Below are positions 9,456 to 17,217 of a DNA stretch of 34,516 bases, piece by piece (position 1 is the stretch's first letter; each line of letters begins with the position of its first letter). Position numbers and translations under genes: made by a program. This stretch comes from Bacteroidales bacterium (GTDB taxonomy: Bacteria > Bacteroidota > Bacteroidia > Bacteroidales > UBA932): positions 1-34,516 of the forward strand of contig JALOCI010000030.1 in NCBI GenBank assembly GCA_023227835.1, read 5' to 3'. Below the pieces are notes generated by a model. The model searched no databases. It was not told the origin of the DNA and saw nothing but the letters and a program-made list of their open reading frames with translations.

Positions 9456-9486
9456 CAAAAATAAAAAGCTTTTATTTACTTTCAAT
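9456..9486 (-). promoter_or_regulatory. Bacteroidetes-type promoter for the S33 peptidase gene
   Basis: On the minus strand, TATTTTTG (9463-9456) matches the -7 consensus TAnnTTTG, and ATTG (9486-9483) is a three-of-four match to the -33 TTTG, separated by 19 bases. It sits 27 bases before the start codon at 9429. Confidence 0.6.
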
Positions 9487-9573
9487 TTCTAGGTAAAAGT
9501 TTATTTATGTTAAAATTGAGTGGTTTGTTCAATAATTCTGTTTAATTTTAGTCACTTTTTTATTACCCACATT

Positions 9574-11760
9574 ATGTTCAACATTTCAACTTCAAGCACT
9601 GAGTCTCTGGTAACTCTTGTTCCTGAGGGCCGTCTGGACACAATCAACAGCATAAGTCTCGAATCAGTACTTTGTCCTATTCTAGATAATCAGGATTACA
9701 TCATTATTAATTTTTCAAAATGCACATATTTGGCAAGTAGCGGTATTCGTCTTTTGATTATGGCTACGAAAAGTCTTTCCTCAAAAGGAGGGGGACTTTT
9801 TTTGTCGAATCTATCGCCAGAGGTGTACATGGTTCTTGAGATGGCTGGTTTGATTTCTGTTTTGCAAATAGCTAAAAGTGAAGAAATCGCGAGGAAGAGG
9901 ATATCATTGATAAGAGAGGAGAAAATTAAAAGCCATGAATTGCAATTCGGAGGAGCAACTTATCTCGTGGAGTGCCTTGCTGATTCAGCTCTTCGTTCAT
10001 TCATGTGGTATGATCCTGACATAGTAGGATATGATGAGTTGGTAATAGCTTCGGGAGTTGGCTCCCCGGCAGAATCCACAGATGACTCGTCTGATGACAG
10101 GGGCATATTTGTATTAATTGGAAATTGCTGCGGTTTTATCCCGTTCAATACAACAATTCCTCCAGATTTCAGAGTTATGAGTGAGCCTTCTAAAGGTGCT
10201 TTGTATATAGACAGGGCTTTTTCATTAAAGGGAGAGGCGACTTACAGAGTGAGGCTGATATCTCCTGAAAATGTGGCGATGACAAATATAAAAGAGGCTT
10301 TGATGCATATCGCAGAGAAATCTGCTTCAGACAGCCTCAGAGCTGTTGCGATTGCTGACTTCAATATGGCAACACCCTCTTTGACCATTATATTCAAAAC
10401 AGAGAATGCCGCGAATGGAATATTTCCGACCACAATCTATGGTGCCAGATTTTCATTGTTGAATATTTTAAAACCGGAGAATGAGGGCTCCTTCATATCT
10501 TTCGCATCACGGAATCTGACTATTGATAATATAATATCAGTTACGACTACCGATGTCGCTCCTGTGCTCAATAACCCGTTAATGTGGATATTCTGCTCTG
10601 AAGGATGGATTGCGCCCGATAGTGAGAGGATAAAGGTGGAATGTTCTGATGGGCTTGAAATGCAGCCCTATAAAAGATATCTTTCAAGAAAACTATATAA
10701 TGATTCAGCCAGAATAGTAGTTAAAATGTTGCATGGGGGCTATTCTGCCGAAACTTTTCAGGTAGACTCTTATGACCGAGAGGGTCGTAAAATGAGGCCT
10801 ACAGTATTGAAAATTGCAGGCAGGGATATTATTTCCAGAGAAGCAGAGCGATGTACTAACTATGCCCTTCCGTACATTATGAACAATAGTGCAATGGTAT
10901 TGGGCACAGTGAACTTTTGTGACAAGGGTGCTTTAAGGTATAACTTTGTCGGTATAGGGGGTGAAGGGAGTAAATTAGAGTGGTTGACACACTATTTCAA
11001 TACAATGCCAGTTGAACAGCTTGAAACTTTGTTTGATAAAATTTTCCTGAAAATCCTGAATCCTTGGTATGGACAACCTGTTATAAAAGAGATTAAGCAA
11101 TACAAAGATCATGATCCAAGACTTACATTCTTTCCAAATCTGTGTGATGTAGCTGAAAGGGAGCTGGATATTTCTGTTGACGATAAATATATTGTTATTG
11201 ACGGGATTGATCGTGAGCAAATAAATCCATACTGGTTCTTGAAGTATGAATATAAGAGGAGGGAAGAGAGAACTATTGATTACAATGTCTCTGTTTGCCA
11301 CGGAGATCTTAATATGCAGAATATCCTGCTAGACAGGGATATGAACGTGTATCTAATTGACTTTTCAGAAACAAGGCCTAGAGCCGTTATCTCCGATTTT
11401 GCCAGATTGGAGGTTATATTCATGATTGAGAGCGCTCTGCTGGATACACCCAGGAATATAAAGAAAACCATTGATCTCGTTTATGACTTCTATAATCAGG
11501 AGGTAATAGACAAAAAACGTTCGTTTATATGGAAGGGAGAGATCCCGGAAATAGTCAGACGCAATATTAGCCTCGCATACAAAATGAGAGAGTATGCAAT
11601 ACAGTCTCTTCCGGAAGACAGGTCTATCGTTCAATATTACATTGCAATGCTTGAATGGACACTGCCGATAGTCTGCTATGGCAGTGTCAGCCTTAATCAT
11701 AAAAAACTTTCGGCTTTTATTGCTGGCAAGCTTTGCGAAAAGTTACTTGAACTTGATTAG
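9574..11760 (+). CDS. STAS domain fused to an aminoglycoside-phosphotransferase-like kinase
   Basis: A 728-residue protein with an unusual architecture. Residues 1-110 form a STAS domain like anti-sigma-factor antagonists: Val-Pro-Glu-Gly-Arg-Leu-Asp near the start and Tyr-Leu-Ala-Ser-Ser-Gly at 52-57, where SpoIIAA-type proteins have their phosphorylated Ser (Ser55 or Ser56 here; the usual preceding Asp is Ala54). Residues about 120-340 are soluble and I cannot assign them. From about 380 a kinase fold is seen: Gly-rich turn 386-392, Lys413 in TVLKIAG, acidic residues 423/425, the Brenner motif His576-Gly-Asp578-Leu-Asn-Met-Gln-Asn583, and Asp596-Phe597 as metal-binding block. This half resembles the ternary-complex-associated (TCAD9) kinase-like family, from memory. 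I start at ATG 9574, where the STAS fold begins; an in-frame GTG at 9520 would add an unsupported stretch. Confidence 0.8.
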   Translation: MFNISTSSTESLVTLVPEGRLDTINSISLESVLCPILDNQDYIIINFSKCTYLASSGIRLLIMATKSLSSKGGGLFLSNLSPEVYMVLEMAGLISVLQIAKSEEIARKRISLIREEKIKSHELQFGGATYLVECLADSALRSFMWYDPDIVGYDELVIASGVGSPAESTDDSSDDRGIFVLIGNCCGFIPFNTTIPPDFRVMSEPSKGALYIDRAFSLKGEATYRVRLISPENVAMTNIKEALMHIAEKSASDSLRAVAIADFNMATPSLTIIFKTENAANGIFPTTIYGARFSLLNILKPENEGSFISFASRNLTIDNIISVTTTDVAPVLNNPLMWIFCSEGWIAPDSERIKVECSDGLEMQPYKRYLSRKLYNDSARIVVKMLHGGYSAETFQVDSYDREGRKMRPTVLKIAGRDIISREAERCTNYALPYIMNNSAMVLGTVNFCDKGALRYNFVGIGGEGSKLEWLTHYFNTMPVEQLETLFDKIFLKILNPWYGQPVIKEIKQYKDHDPRLTFFPNLCDVAERELDISVDDKYIVIDGIDREQINPYWFLKYEYKRREERTIDYNVSVCHGDLNMQNILLDRDMNVYLIDFSETRPRAVISDFARLEVIFMIESALLDTPRNIKKTIDLVYDFYNQEVIDKKRSFIWKGEIPEIVRRNISLAYKMREYAIQSLPEDRSIVQYYIAMLEWTLPIVCYGSVSLNHKKLSAFIAGKLCEKLLELD

Positions 11761-11768
11761 GTACGGTA

Positions 11769-12461
11769 TCAGGAGAGAGAAAAATCAACGCCATAAATTG
11801 CATGTAGCTCAGTAGTATTAAAAACAGGGATTTTTACATCATTTTGACTTATAAGGAGGGGTATCTCGGTACAACCAAGGATGACCCCCTCTGCTCCGTC
11901 GTCTGCCATCTGGTTAATTATTCTTATGTATTGTTTTCTTGAGGATTCCTTTACCACTCCAAAACAAAGCTCTTCAAAAATAATCTTATGTACCGTTTCT
12001 CGATCACTTTGTTCCGGGATTATAACATTTATGCCAAATTTGTCAAGTAATGCTTCCCTGTAGAAACCCTCCTCCATGGTGAAACGTGTGCCCAGCAATC
12101 CTACCTTTTTCATCTCTCTTTTCCCTATCTCATTTGCAGTTGCATCTACTATATGAATAAGCGGTAGGCCTGCTGTTTCCTCAACATTACCCGCAATCTT
12201 GTGAAGAGTGTTAGTGCAGATTAAGATGAAATCTGCGCCCCCTCTCCGCAGACTTATGGCGGCGTTAGAAATTATATGCTGAATAACATCCCATCTCCCG
12301 GAACGTTGTAACTCTTCAATCTCTGCAAAATCCACAGAGTATATTAAACATTTTGCGGAGTGATACCCGCCTAATCTATTATTTATCTCTTGATTGATTA
12401 TCCGATAATATTCGAGTGTCGATTCCCAGCTTACACCACCAATCATTCCAATTGTCTTCAT
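11769..12461 (-). CDS. Aspartate/glutamate racemase family amino-acid racemase
   Basis: A 230-residue PLP-independent racemase that interconverts L- and D-amino acids with two cysteines. Seen: N-terminal Gly-Met-Ile-Gly-Gly-Val-Ser-Trp-Glu-Ser (5-14), first catalytic block Ile-Cys82-Thr-Asn-Thr, and second catalytic block Gly-Cys197-Thr-Glu-Ile. Both cysteines are present, so it should be active. The YgeA/RacX/aspartate racemase branch is the closest by motif. Within it, substrates range from Asp to Lys, Arg and homoserine, so I leave the substrate open. It ends 8 bases from the stop of the convergent STAS-kinase gene and lies just downstream of the terminator at 12495-12527, so it probably has its own promoter, which I could not recognise. 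Confidence 0.9.
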   Translation of the reverse strand: MKTIGMIGGVSWESTLEYYRIINQEINNRLGGYHSAKCLIYSVDFAEIEELQRSGRWDVIQHIISNAAISLRRGGADFILICTNTLHKIAGNVEETAGLPLIHIVDATANEIGKREMKKVGLLGTRFTMEEGFYREALLDKFGINVIIPEQSDRETVHKIIFEELCFGVVKESSRKQYIRIINQMADDGAEGVILGCTEIPLLISQNDVKIPVFNTTELHAIYGVDFSLS

Positions 12462-12494
12462 ATTTTTTTTATAAAGATATTGAAAAGGTCCAAT

Positions 12495-12527
12495 AAAAAA
12501 GGTATCAGGTTAAAATCTGATACCTTT
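12495..12527 (-). terminator. Intrinsic terminator of the Hsp20 operon
   Basis: A perfect 11-base inverted repeat (AAAGGTATCAG at 12498-12508, CTGATACCTTT at 12517-12527) with an 8-base loop. Read on the minus strand, the hairpin runs into a U tract encoded by the A run at 12495-12500. It lies 19 bases after the stop of the small exported protein gene. Confidence 0.85.
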
Positions 12528-12545
12528 GGCGGAAATCTAAAATAG

Positions 12546-12956
12546 TTATTTGCTTTTCTTGCTGGATTGTTCATGAAAGAACTCATATCTCACAGAATCA
12601 ATCTCTCTGTACAATTTGTCGAGCTTCTTCAAGTACTCATTATACCTTATTTTGGATGAATCATTAATAAAGTAATCGTCAAAAAACGAGAAGTGAGGTG
12701 AAGGGAAAAACGAGTCGAAACGTTTTTCAAACTCTTTATAGAATGAATCTGTCATTAATGAATCCACACCTGTTAAAACATAAGTATATGTAGAATCATA
12801 CCTTATCAGATTGCCGTTCTTGTCATACTCTTTGTTAACCTTGATGTTTGCTTTTGGTTGCGCCGATGAAGCCGGTTGACCACTCCTTGCGGTCTGGCCA
12901 AAAACACCGGCTGTGAAAATCATAAGACACAAAAGTAATAGAACTGACTTATTCAT
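12546..12956 (-). CDS. Small exported protein of unknown function, downstream of hsp20
   Basis: I do not recognise a named family. The 136-residue product starts with a signal peptide (MNKSVLLLLC, cleavage probably after Val-Phe-Gly-Gln near residue 21). It has a Ser/Ala/Gln/Pro-rich linker, then a strand-like segment with Tyr-Asp-Lys-Asn-Gly-Asn-Leu-Ile-Arg-Tyr, a pattern I have seen in small Bacteroidetes envelope proteins, and a Phe/Asp/Lys-rich helical C-terminus. I place the start at ATG 12956, 13 bases after the hsp20 stop; the longer in-frame start at 12983 would overlap hsp20 and put nine residues before the signal peptide. It shares a transcript and terminator with hsp20, so a part in the envelope stress response is plausible but not shown. 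Confidence 0.7.
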   Translation of the reverse strand: MNKSVLLLLCLMIFTAGVFGQTARSGQPASSAQPKANIKVNKEYDKNGNLIRYDSTYTYVLTGVDSLMTDSFYKEFEKRFDSFFPSPHFSFFDDYFINDSSKIRYNEYLKKLDKLYREIDSVRYEFFHEQSSKKSK

Positions 12957-12969
12957 AACAATAATGCTT

Positions 12970-13407
12970 TTATTGAATTTCAATTTGTCTCATTGGTTTT
13001 GGCTTAGCCTCCTCTTTCTTAGGAATAGAGACTTTAAGCACACCATTCTCGTACTTCGCTGATATCTTATCCCCTTCAGCAGTATCAGGCAGAGTGAAAG
13101 ACCTGCAGAAAGACTGATAACTGAACTCTCTCCTGGTATACCTCTGACCCTCTTTGGTCTCGTTCTCCAGTTTCTTCTCAGATGATATTGTCAGGATGTT
13201 GTTGTTAAGCTCGATCTTAAAATCGCCCTTTTCAAGGCTTGGTGCAGCCATCTCCACTTCAAAACCATTCTCATCTTCCAGAATATTTACGGAAGGTAAT
13301 GTTGTGTTTGTGAGTGAGAAATTCCTGTTCGACCAGTCAAACAAATCGTTGTCAAAAAAGCGGTCGAACAAACTTGGATACTGATTTGAAAATTTAACTA
13401 GTGACAT
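12970..13407 (-). CDS. Hsp20 / alpha-crystallin family small heat-shock protein
   Basis: An ATP-independent holdase that binds unfolding cytosolic proteins. The 145 residues show the expected layout: an N-terminal arm with Phe-Asp-Arg-Phe-Phe-Asp-Asn, an alpha-crystallin domain about 38-130 beginning Pro-Ser-Val-Asn-Ile and containing the family motif Asn-Gly-Val-Leu-Lys-Val-Ser-Ile-Pro-Lys, and a C-terminal Ile-Glu-Ile tail matching the I-x-I/V oligomerisation motif. It begins behind a real Shine-Dalgarno sequence, which is rare among the genes here, suggesting strong translation. It is co-transcribed with the small exported protein 13 bases downstream. Confidence 0.95.
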   Translation of the reverse strand: MSLVKFSNQYPSLFDRFFDNDLFDWSNRNFSLTNTTLPSVNILEDENGFEVEMAAPSLEKGDFKIELNNNILTISSEKKLENETKEGQRYTRREFSYQSFCRSFTLPDTAEGDKISAKYENGVLKVSIPKKEEAKPKPMRQIEIQ

Positions 13408-13415
13408 AATTTTTA

Positions 13416-13421
13416 TCCTCC
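13416..13421 (-). promoter_or_regulatory. Shine-Dalgarno sequence GGAGGA of hsp20
   Basis: On the minus strand GGAGGA stands 8 bases before the hsp20 ATG. Most genes in this window have an A/T-rich leader with no such site, so this one stands out and supports the chosen start. Confidence 0.75.
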
Positions 13422-13535
13422 ATGCTTTTAGTTAGACATTATTTACACAAGAATAATTTCAAAATCAGTGCCAGATGGTTGTTTTCGGAATGTAAATATC
13501 AAATATTCAGATATATACGATCTGTATGGGGCGTC

Positions 13536-13565
13536 AAAAAACAGAGTGCCAAAATGACACTCTGT
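13536..13565 (-). terminator. Intrinsic terminator after IMP dehydrogenase
   Basis: A perfect 8-base inverted repeat (ACAGAGTG 13541-13548 and CACTCTGT 13558-13565), extended inward by a mismatch and two more pairs. On the minus strand it is followed by a U tract from the A run 13536-13541. It lies 40 bases after the guaB stop, and separates guaB from hsp20. Confidence 0.85.
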
Positions 13566-13604
13566 TAGTTTCTTTGTCAGTAAACGGCTGTAATACCTTG
13601 ATAG

Positions 13605-15110
13605 TTATTGGTTATTACTTTTGGTGTCTTTCAGTATAACATCATGTGCGCCACCTTCAATAATACTTGTGGATGAAACAAGAGTTATCTTGGCGATCCT
13701 TTTTAATTCTTCAATGCTCAATGCTCCGCAGCTGCACATTGTTGACTTTATTTTGCCGAGAGTTATGTCAAGATTGTCTCGTAACTTTCCGGCATAAGGT
13801 ACATAACTGTCGACGCCTTCTTCAAATTTGAGAGAATCCACTCCCCCCATGTCATAACGCTGCCAGTTCCTTGCCCTGTTTGACCCTTCTCCCCAGTACT
13901 CCTTAACATATGTCCCGCCTACCATAAGTTTTTTGGTAGGGCTTTCGTCAAAGCGTGCAAAATATCTTCCCATCATAATAAAATCCGCACCCATGGCAAG
14001 GGCAAGTACCATATGATAATCCTGTACTATGCCACCATCCGAGCAAATTGGGATATATTGTCCTTTATTTTCGAAATACTCATCTCTTGCCTTGGCTACC
14101 TCGATTAATGCCGTAGCTTGTCCGCGGCCTATACCCTTCTGTTCTCTTGTTATGCAAATTGAACCTCCGCCGATACCAACCTTGACAAAATCCGCACCGG
14201 CATCTGCCAGATAACAGAAGCCTTCCTTGTCAACCACATTGCCGGCTCCTATCTTTACCCTGTCTCCATAGTTCTCTTTCACAAATTTTATAGTTTCCAT
14301 CTGCCATTCTGAAAAGCCGTCAGACGAATCTATGCAGAGGATATCTACACCGGCTTCAACCAACATGGGAATTCGTTCCATATAGTCCCTGGTGTTAATA
14401 CCTGCTCCGACAAGAAGGCGTTTATGAGTGTCAAGAAGCTCGTGAGGGTTATTCTTATGGTTTTCGTAATCTTTCCGGAATACAAAGTATTTAAGATGTT
14501 GTTGTTTGTCGATTATAGGCAGGGCGTTTATCTTGTTGTCCCAGATAATATCGTTTGCCTCATCAAGTGTAATCCCGTATTTACCGGTGATAAGTTTTGA
14601 AAACGGAGTCATGAACTCCTTTATTTTCTTTTCAGGGCTGTCAACTCCGGGTCTGTAGTCTCGGCTTGTTACCAACCCTAGAAGCACTCCGTTTGATGAA
14701 CCGTCATCAGTAATGCCAATCGTCGAAAAACCGTTGGCTTGCTTTAGATCTATCACATCTTGAAGAGTGTGCTCAGGTGTGAGGTTTGCATCACTTACAA
14801 CAAATCCCGCCTTGTATTTTTTTACCCTGCGGACCATATCCGCCTGGTCTTTAATGGACTGGGAGCCGAATATAAATGACAGACCTCCGTTTCTGGCAAG
14901 AGCAATTGCCATTTTGTCATCAGAAACAGATTGCATGATGGCTGAAACAAAAGGGATATTAAGACTTAAATCTGATTTACTCCCTTTGTTGAACTTTGTC
15001 AAAGGAGTCTTAAGGCTTATCTTATCCGGTGTACAACTTTTGGTCGTCAACCCGGGAATTAGCAGGTACTCGTTGAAAGTCCTGGAGATATCATTTGCGA
15101 TCTGTGCCAT
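13605..15110 (-). CDS. guaB: IMP dehydrogenase
   Basis: Oxidises IMP to XMP with NAD+, the first committed step to guanine nucleotides. The 501 residues form a TIM barrel interrupted by a CBS pair about 95-230 (Leu-Gly-Leu-Val-Thr-Ser-Arg-Asp, then Asn-Ala-Leu-Pro-Ile-Ile). The catalytic loop reads Gly-Ile-Gly-Gly-Gly-Ser-Ile-Cys319-Ile-Thr-Arg-Glu, followed by Gly-Arg-Gly-Gln-Ala-Thr-Ala, a variant of the common Gly-Pro-Gly-Ser-Ile-Cys-Thr-Thr-Arg loop. The flap keeps the Arg418-Tyr419 pair that activates water. The CBS insert and flap separate it from GMP reductase. It has its own -7 element and a downstream terminator, so it is probably a single-gene transcript. Confidence 0.95.
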   Translation of the reverse strand: MAQIANDISRTFNEYLLIPGLTTKSCTPDKISLKTPLTKFNKGSKSDLSLNIPFVSAIMQSVSDDKMAIALARNGGLSFIFGSQSIKDQADMVRRVKKYKAGFVVSDANLTPEHTLQDVIDLKQANGFSTIGITDDGSSNGVLLGLVTSRDYRPGVDSPEKKIKEFMTPFSKLITGKYGITLDEANDIIWDNKINALPIIDKQQHLKYFVFRKDYENHKNNPHELLDTHKRLLVGAGINTRDYMERIPMLVEAGVDILCIDSSDGFSEWQMETIKFVKENYGDRVKIGAGNVVDKEGFCYLADAGADFVKVGIGGGSICITREQKGIGRGQATALIEVAKARDEYFENKGQYIPICSDGGIVQDYHMVLALAMGADFIMMGRYFARFDESPTKKLMVGGTYVKEYWGEGSNRARNWQRYDMGGVDSLKFEEGVDSYVPYAGKLRDNLDITLGKIKSTMCSCGALSIEELKRIAKITLVSSTSIIEGGAHDVILKDTKSNNQ

Positions 15111-15133
15111 AGTAACCTTTTTTTAAAATTTGG

Positions 15134-15141
15134 CAAAAGTA
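15134..15141 (-). promoter_or_regulatory. Probable -7 element of the guaB promoter
   Basis: On the minus strand TACTTTTG matches TAnnTTTG exactly, 23 bases before the guaB start codon. I do not see a good -33 TTTG at the expected distance, so the call is moderate. Confidence 0.45.
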
Positions 15142-15237
15142 AGGAAATTCGATTAATAATCATCCTTATTCTTATAAAGATAATACGAAAATTCAAATTA
15201 TTTAACAAAAGAACCCAAAATCTAACATCTCATTTTG

Positions 15238-15245
15238 TACCTTTG
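15238..15245 (+). promoter_or_regulatory. Probable -7 element of the MATE operon promoter
   Basis: TACCTTTG matches TAnnTTTG exactly, 21 bases before the ATG at 15267. This implies a very short leader and argues against the in-frame TTG at 15243, which would lie inside the promoter. No clear -33 element is seen. Confidence 0.5.
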
Positions 15246-15266
15246 CAGCCGATAAATCTTGACAAT

Positions 15267-16616
15267 ATGGAGACAAAAGGAGCACCGACGGCGTTGGGTT
15301 CGGAGAGAATATGGAAATTGCTCCTGCAGTATGCAATTCCTTCGGTCATAGCTATGACCGCATCATCTCTCTACAATATTATTGACAGTATTTTTATAGG
15401 TCAGGGGGTAGGTCCGCTTGCCATATCCGGGCTGGCCATAACATTTCCCCTGATGAATCTAAGTGCGGCTTTCGGCTCCCTTGTCGGGGCCGGAGCAGCA
15501 ACACTGATGTCATTGAGATTAGGCCAGAAGGACTATTCGTCTGCCAATGCAATATTGGGTAATGTCTTCACAATGAATGTTATAATTGGTTTGACATACT
15601 CGGTTTTTGTCCTTTCTTTCCTGGATCCGATTCTTTACTTCTTTGGGGCGAGTTCAGAAACAATATCATATGCAAGGGAGTATATGTTTGTAATATCAAT
15701 TGGTAATGTGGTAACACATATGTATTTCGGACTTAACGCCTTGTTGCGTGCTTCCGGATATCCTGCCAAATCCATGTATACCACAATATTGTCTGTGATT
15801 ATTAATATTATCCTGGCTCCGATATTTATCTATGCAGCCGGCTGGGGTATCATGGGTGCAGCACTTGCTACCGTTATTGCTCAGACCTCCATGCTGATAT
15901 GGCAGTTAAGAATATTTAGCAATACCAAGAATTTTATCCATTTCAAAAAAGGGATGTTCAGGTTGAGAAAAAAGATTGTAAAGGACGCGTTGTCAATCGG
16001 ACTTGCACCTTTTCTCATGAATGCAGCATCTTGCGTTATTGTTATTATAATAAATCAGGGTCTTATAAGATATGGCGGGGATCTTCAGGTTGGTGCGTAT
16101 GGTATTATAAACAGAGTAGCCGCTTTATTTGTCATGGTTGTGATGGGGCTGAATATGGGAATGCAGCCGATTGCCGGTTATAATTACGGGGCAAGGCAAA
16201 TGGAAAGGGTAAATAGTGTGCTTAAACAGACTATTATGCTTGCGACTTCGGTAATGTTTGCCGGTTTTATAATCGGAGAGTTTTTCCCAAGAGCTGTAGC
16301 CTCTGTTTTTACAAGGGACCAGGAGCTGATAGAGCTTGTAATTCCGGGAATGAGGATTGTTTTTATCTTCTTCCCGATTATAGGTTTTCAGATGGTTGCC
16401 TCTAACTTTTTTCAAAGTATAGGTATCCCAGGTAAGGCAATATTCATGTCTTTATCAAGGCAGGTGCTGTTCTTATTGCCATCTTTATTGATTTTGCCGC
16501 ATTTCTTCGGAGTGAACGGAGTCTGGTACAGTCTTCCGGTGGCAGATTCAATGGCAAGCATAATAACCGCTTACCTGCTAATTAAACAATACAGGGTAAA
16601 TAAAAAAGTTATCTAA
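15267..16616 (+). CDS. MATE family multidrug/metabolite efflux transporter
   Basis: An inner-membrane cation-coupled exporter of 449 residues with about twelve hydrophobic spans. The two halves typical of MATE are visible: an N-terminal half with Ala-Ile-Pro-Ser-Val-Ile-Ala-Met-Thr and Ile-Asp-Ser-Ile-Phe-Ile-Gly, and a C-terminal half with Met-Gly-Met-Gln-Pro-Ile-Ala-Gly-Tyr-Asn-Tyr-Gly-Ala, a classic MATE motif. I start at ATG 15267 rather than the in-frame TTG at 15243, because of the -7 element and because families of this kind begin shortly before the Glu-Arg-Ile-Trp-Lys-Leu helix. The stop is followed one base later by the next gene, so the two are co-translated. The substrate is unknown. 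Confidence 0.93.
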   Translation: METKGAPTALGSERIWKLLLQYAIPSVIAMTASSLYNIIDSIFIGQGVGPLAISGLAITFPLMNLSAAFGSLVGAGAATLMSLRLGQKDYSSANAILGNVFTMNVIIGLTYSVFVLSFLDPILYFFGASSETISYAREYMFVISIGNVVTHMYFGLNALLRASGYPAKSMYTTILSVIINIILAPIFIYAAGWGIMGAALATVIAQTSMLIWQLRIFSNTKNFIHFKKGMFRLRKKIVKDALSIGLAPFLMNAASCVIVIIINQGLIRYGGDLQVGAYGIINRVAALFVMVVMGLNMGMQPIAGYNYGARQMERVNSVLKQTIMLATSVMFAGFIIGEFFPRAVASVFTRDQELIELVIPGMRIVFIFFPIIGFQMVASNFFQSIGIPGKAIFMSLSRQVLFLLPSLLILPHFFGVNGVWYSLPVADSMASIITAYLLIKQYRVNKKVI

Positions 16617-16617
16617 T

Positions 16618-17211
16618 ATGGAAAAAAATCATATAATATGCATAGGCCGCCAACTTGGGAGCGGAGGCCATGAGATAGGGGAGAGGCTTGCCGCAAGGCT
16701 TGGTTACTCATTTTTTGATAAGGAACTAATTAAACTCGCATCAATTGAGAGCGGGTTGTGCAGTGATATTTTCGAGAAGGTTGATGAAAAAATCAATACA
16801 ACTATGTTTGACGGGATTTTCAACATGTCGGACAATTGTCTCAGTAATGAGGCACTTTTTAAGATTCAGAGTGATGTGATAAGGAAACTGGCACAAAACG
16901 GACCTTCAGTCTTTGTGGGGAGATGTGCAGACTATATTCTTAAGGATTATCCCGGGGTTGTTACTGTTTTTATCACTGCCGGGTTTGAGGACAGGGTCAA
17001 AAGGGTTATGAAACACAATGATCTTTCAAATAATGAGGCAATTTCATTAATCGAGAAAACAGATAAAAAAAGAGCAGCGTATTATAATTTCTATAGCAAT
17101 AAAATCTGGGGAAGGGCTGAATCCTATGACCTTTGTATAAATTCTTCAGCATTGGGAATAGATGAGACTATGAACTTTATATTTGGTTTTGTTACTGAAA
17201 AATGCAGGTGA
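16618..17211 (+). CDS. Cytidylate-kinase-like P-loop protein
   Basis: A 197-residue P-loop nucleotide-kinase fold of the family usually labelled cytidylate kinase-like. The N-terminal loop Gly-Arg-Gln-Leu-Gly-Ser-Gly-Gly-His-Glu-Ile-Gly (10-21) is the family form of Walker A, followed by Arg-Leu-Gly-Tyr-Ser-Phe-Phe-Asp-Lys-Glu-Leu-Ile. A conserved Val-Phe-Val-Gly-Arg-Cys-Ala-Asp-Tyr lies about 97-105, and the Arg/Lys-rich lid region about 140-160 (Lys-Lys-Arg-Ala-Ala-Tyr-Tyr). It is not the housekeeping Cmk, which has a different loop and a CMP-binding insert. The true substrate is unknown. Its ATG comes one base after the MATE stop, so it is translationally coupled to the exporter. Confidence 0.85.
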   Translation: MEKNHIICIGRQLGSGGHEIGERLAARLGYSFFDKELIKLASIESGLCSDIFEKVDEKINTTMFDGIFNMSDNCLSNEALFKIQSDVIRKLAQNGPSVFVGRCADYILKDYPGVVTVFITAGFEDRVKRVMKHNDLSNNEAISLIEKTDKKRAAYYNFYSNKIWGRAESYDLCINSSALGIDETMNFIFGFVTEKCR

Positions 17212-17217
17212 TTACAT

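Noticed and set aside
12957..12983. Longer start for the small exported protein, overlapping hsp20
   Set aside because: It would put nine extra residues, two of them charged, before a complete signal peptide; ATG 12956 gives a normal export signal and 13-base spacing.
13605..15110. GMP reductase instead of IMP dehydrogenase
   Set aside because: The chain has a CBS insert and the catalytic Arg-Tyr flap, which GMP reductases lack.
16618..17211. Housekeeping cytidylate kinase (cmk)
   Set aside because: The P-loop form and the rest of the chain match the cytidylate-kinase-like group, not Cmk.
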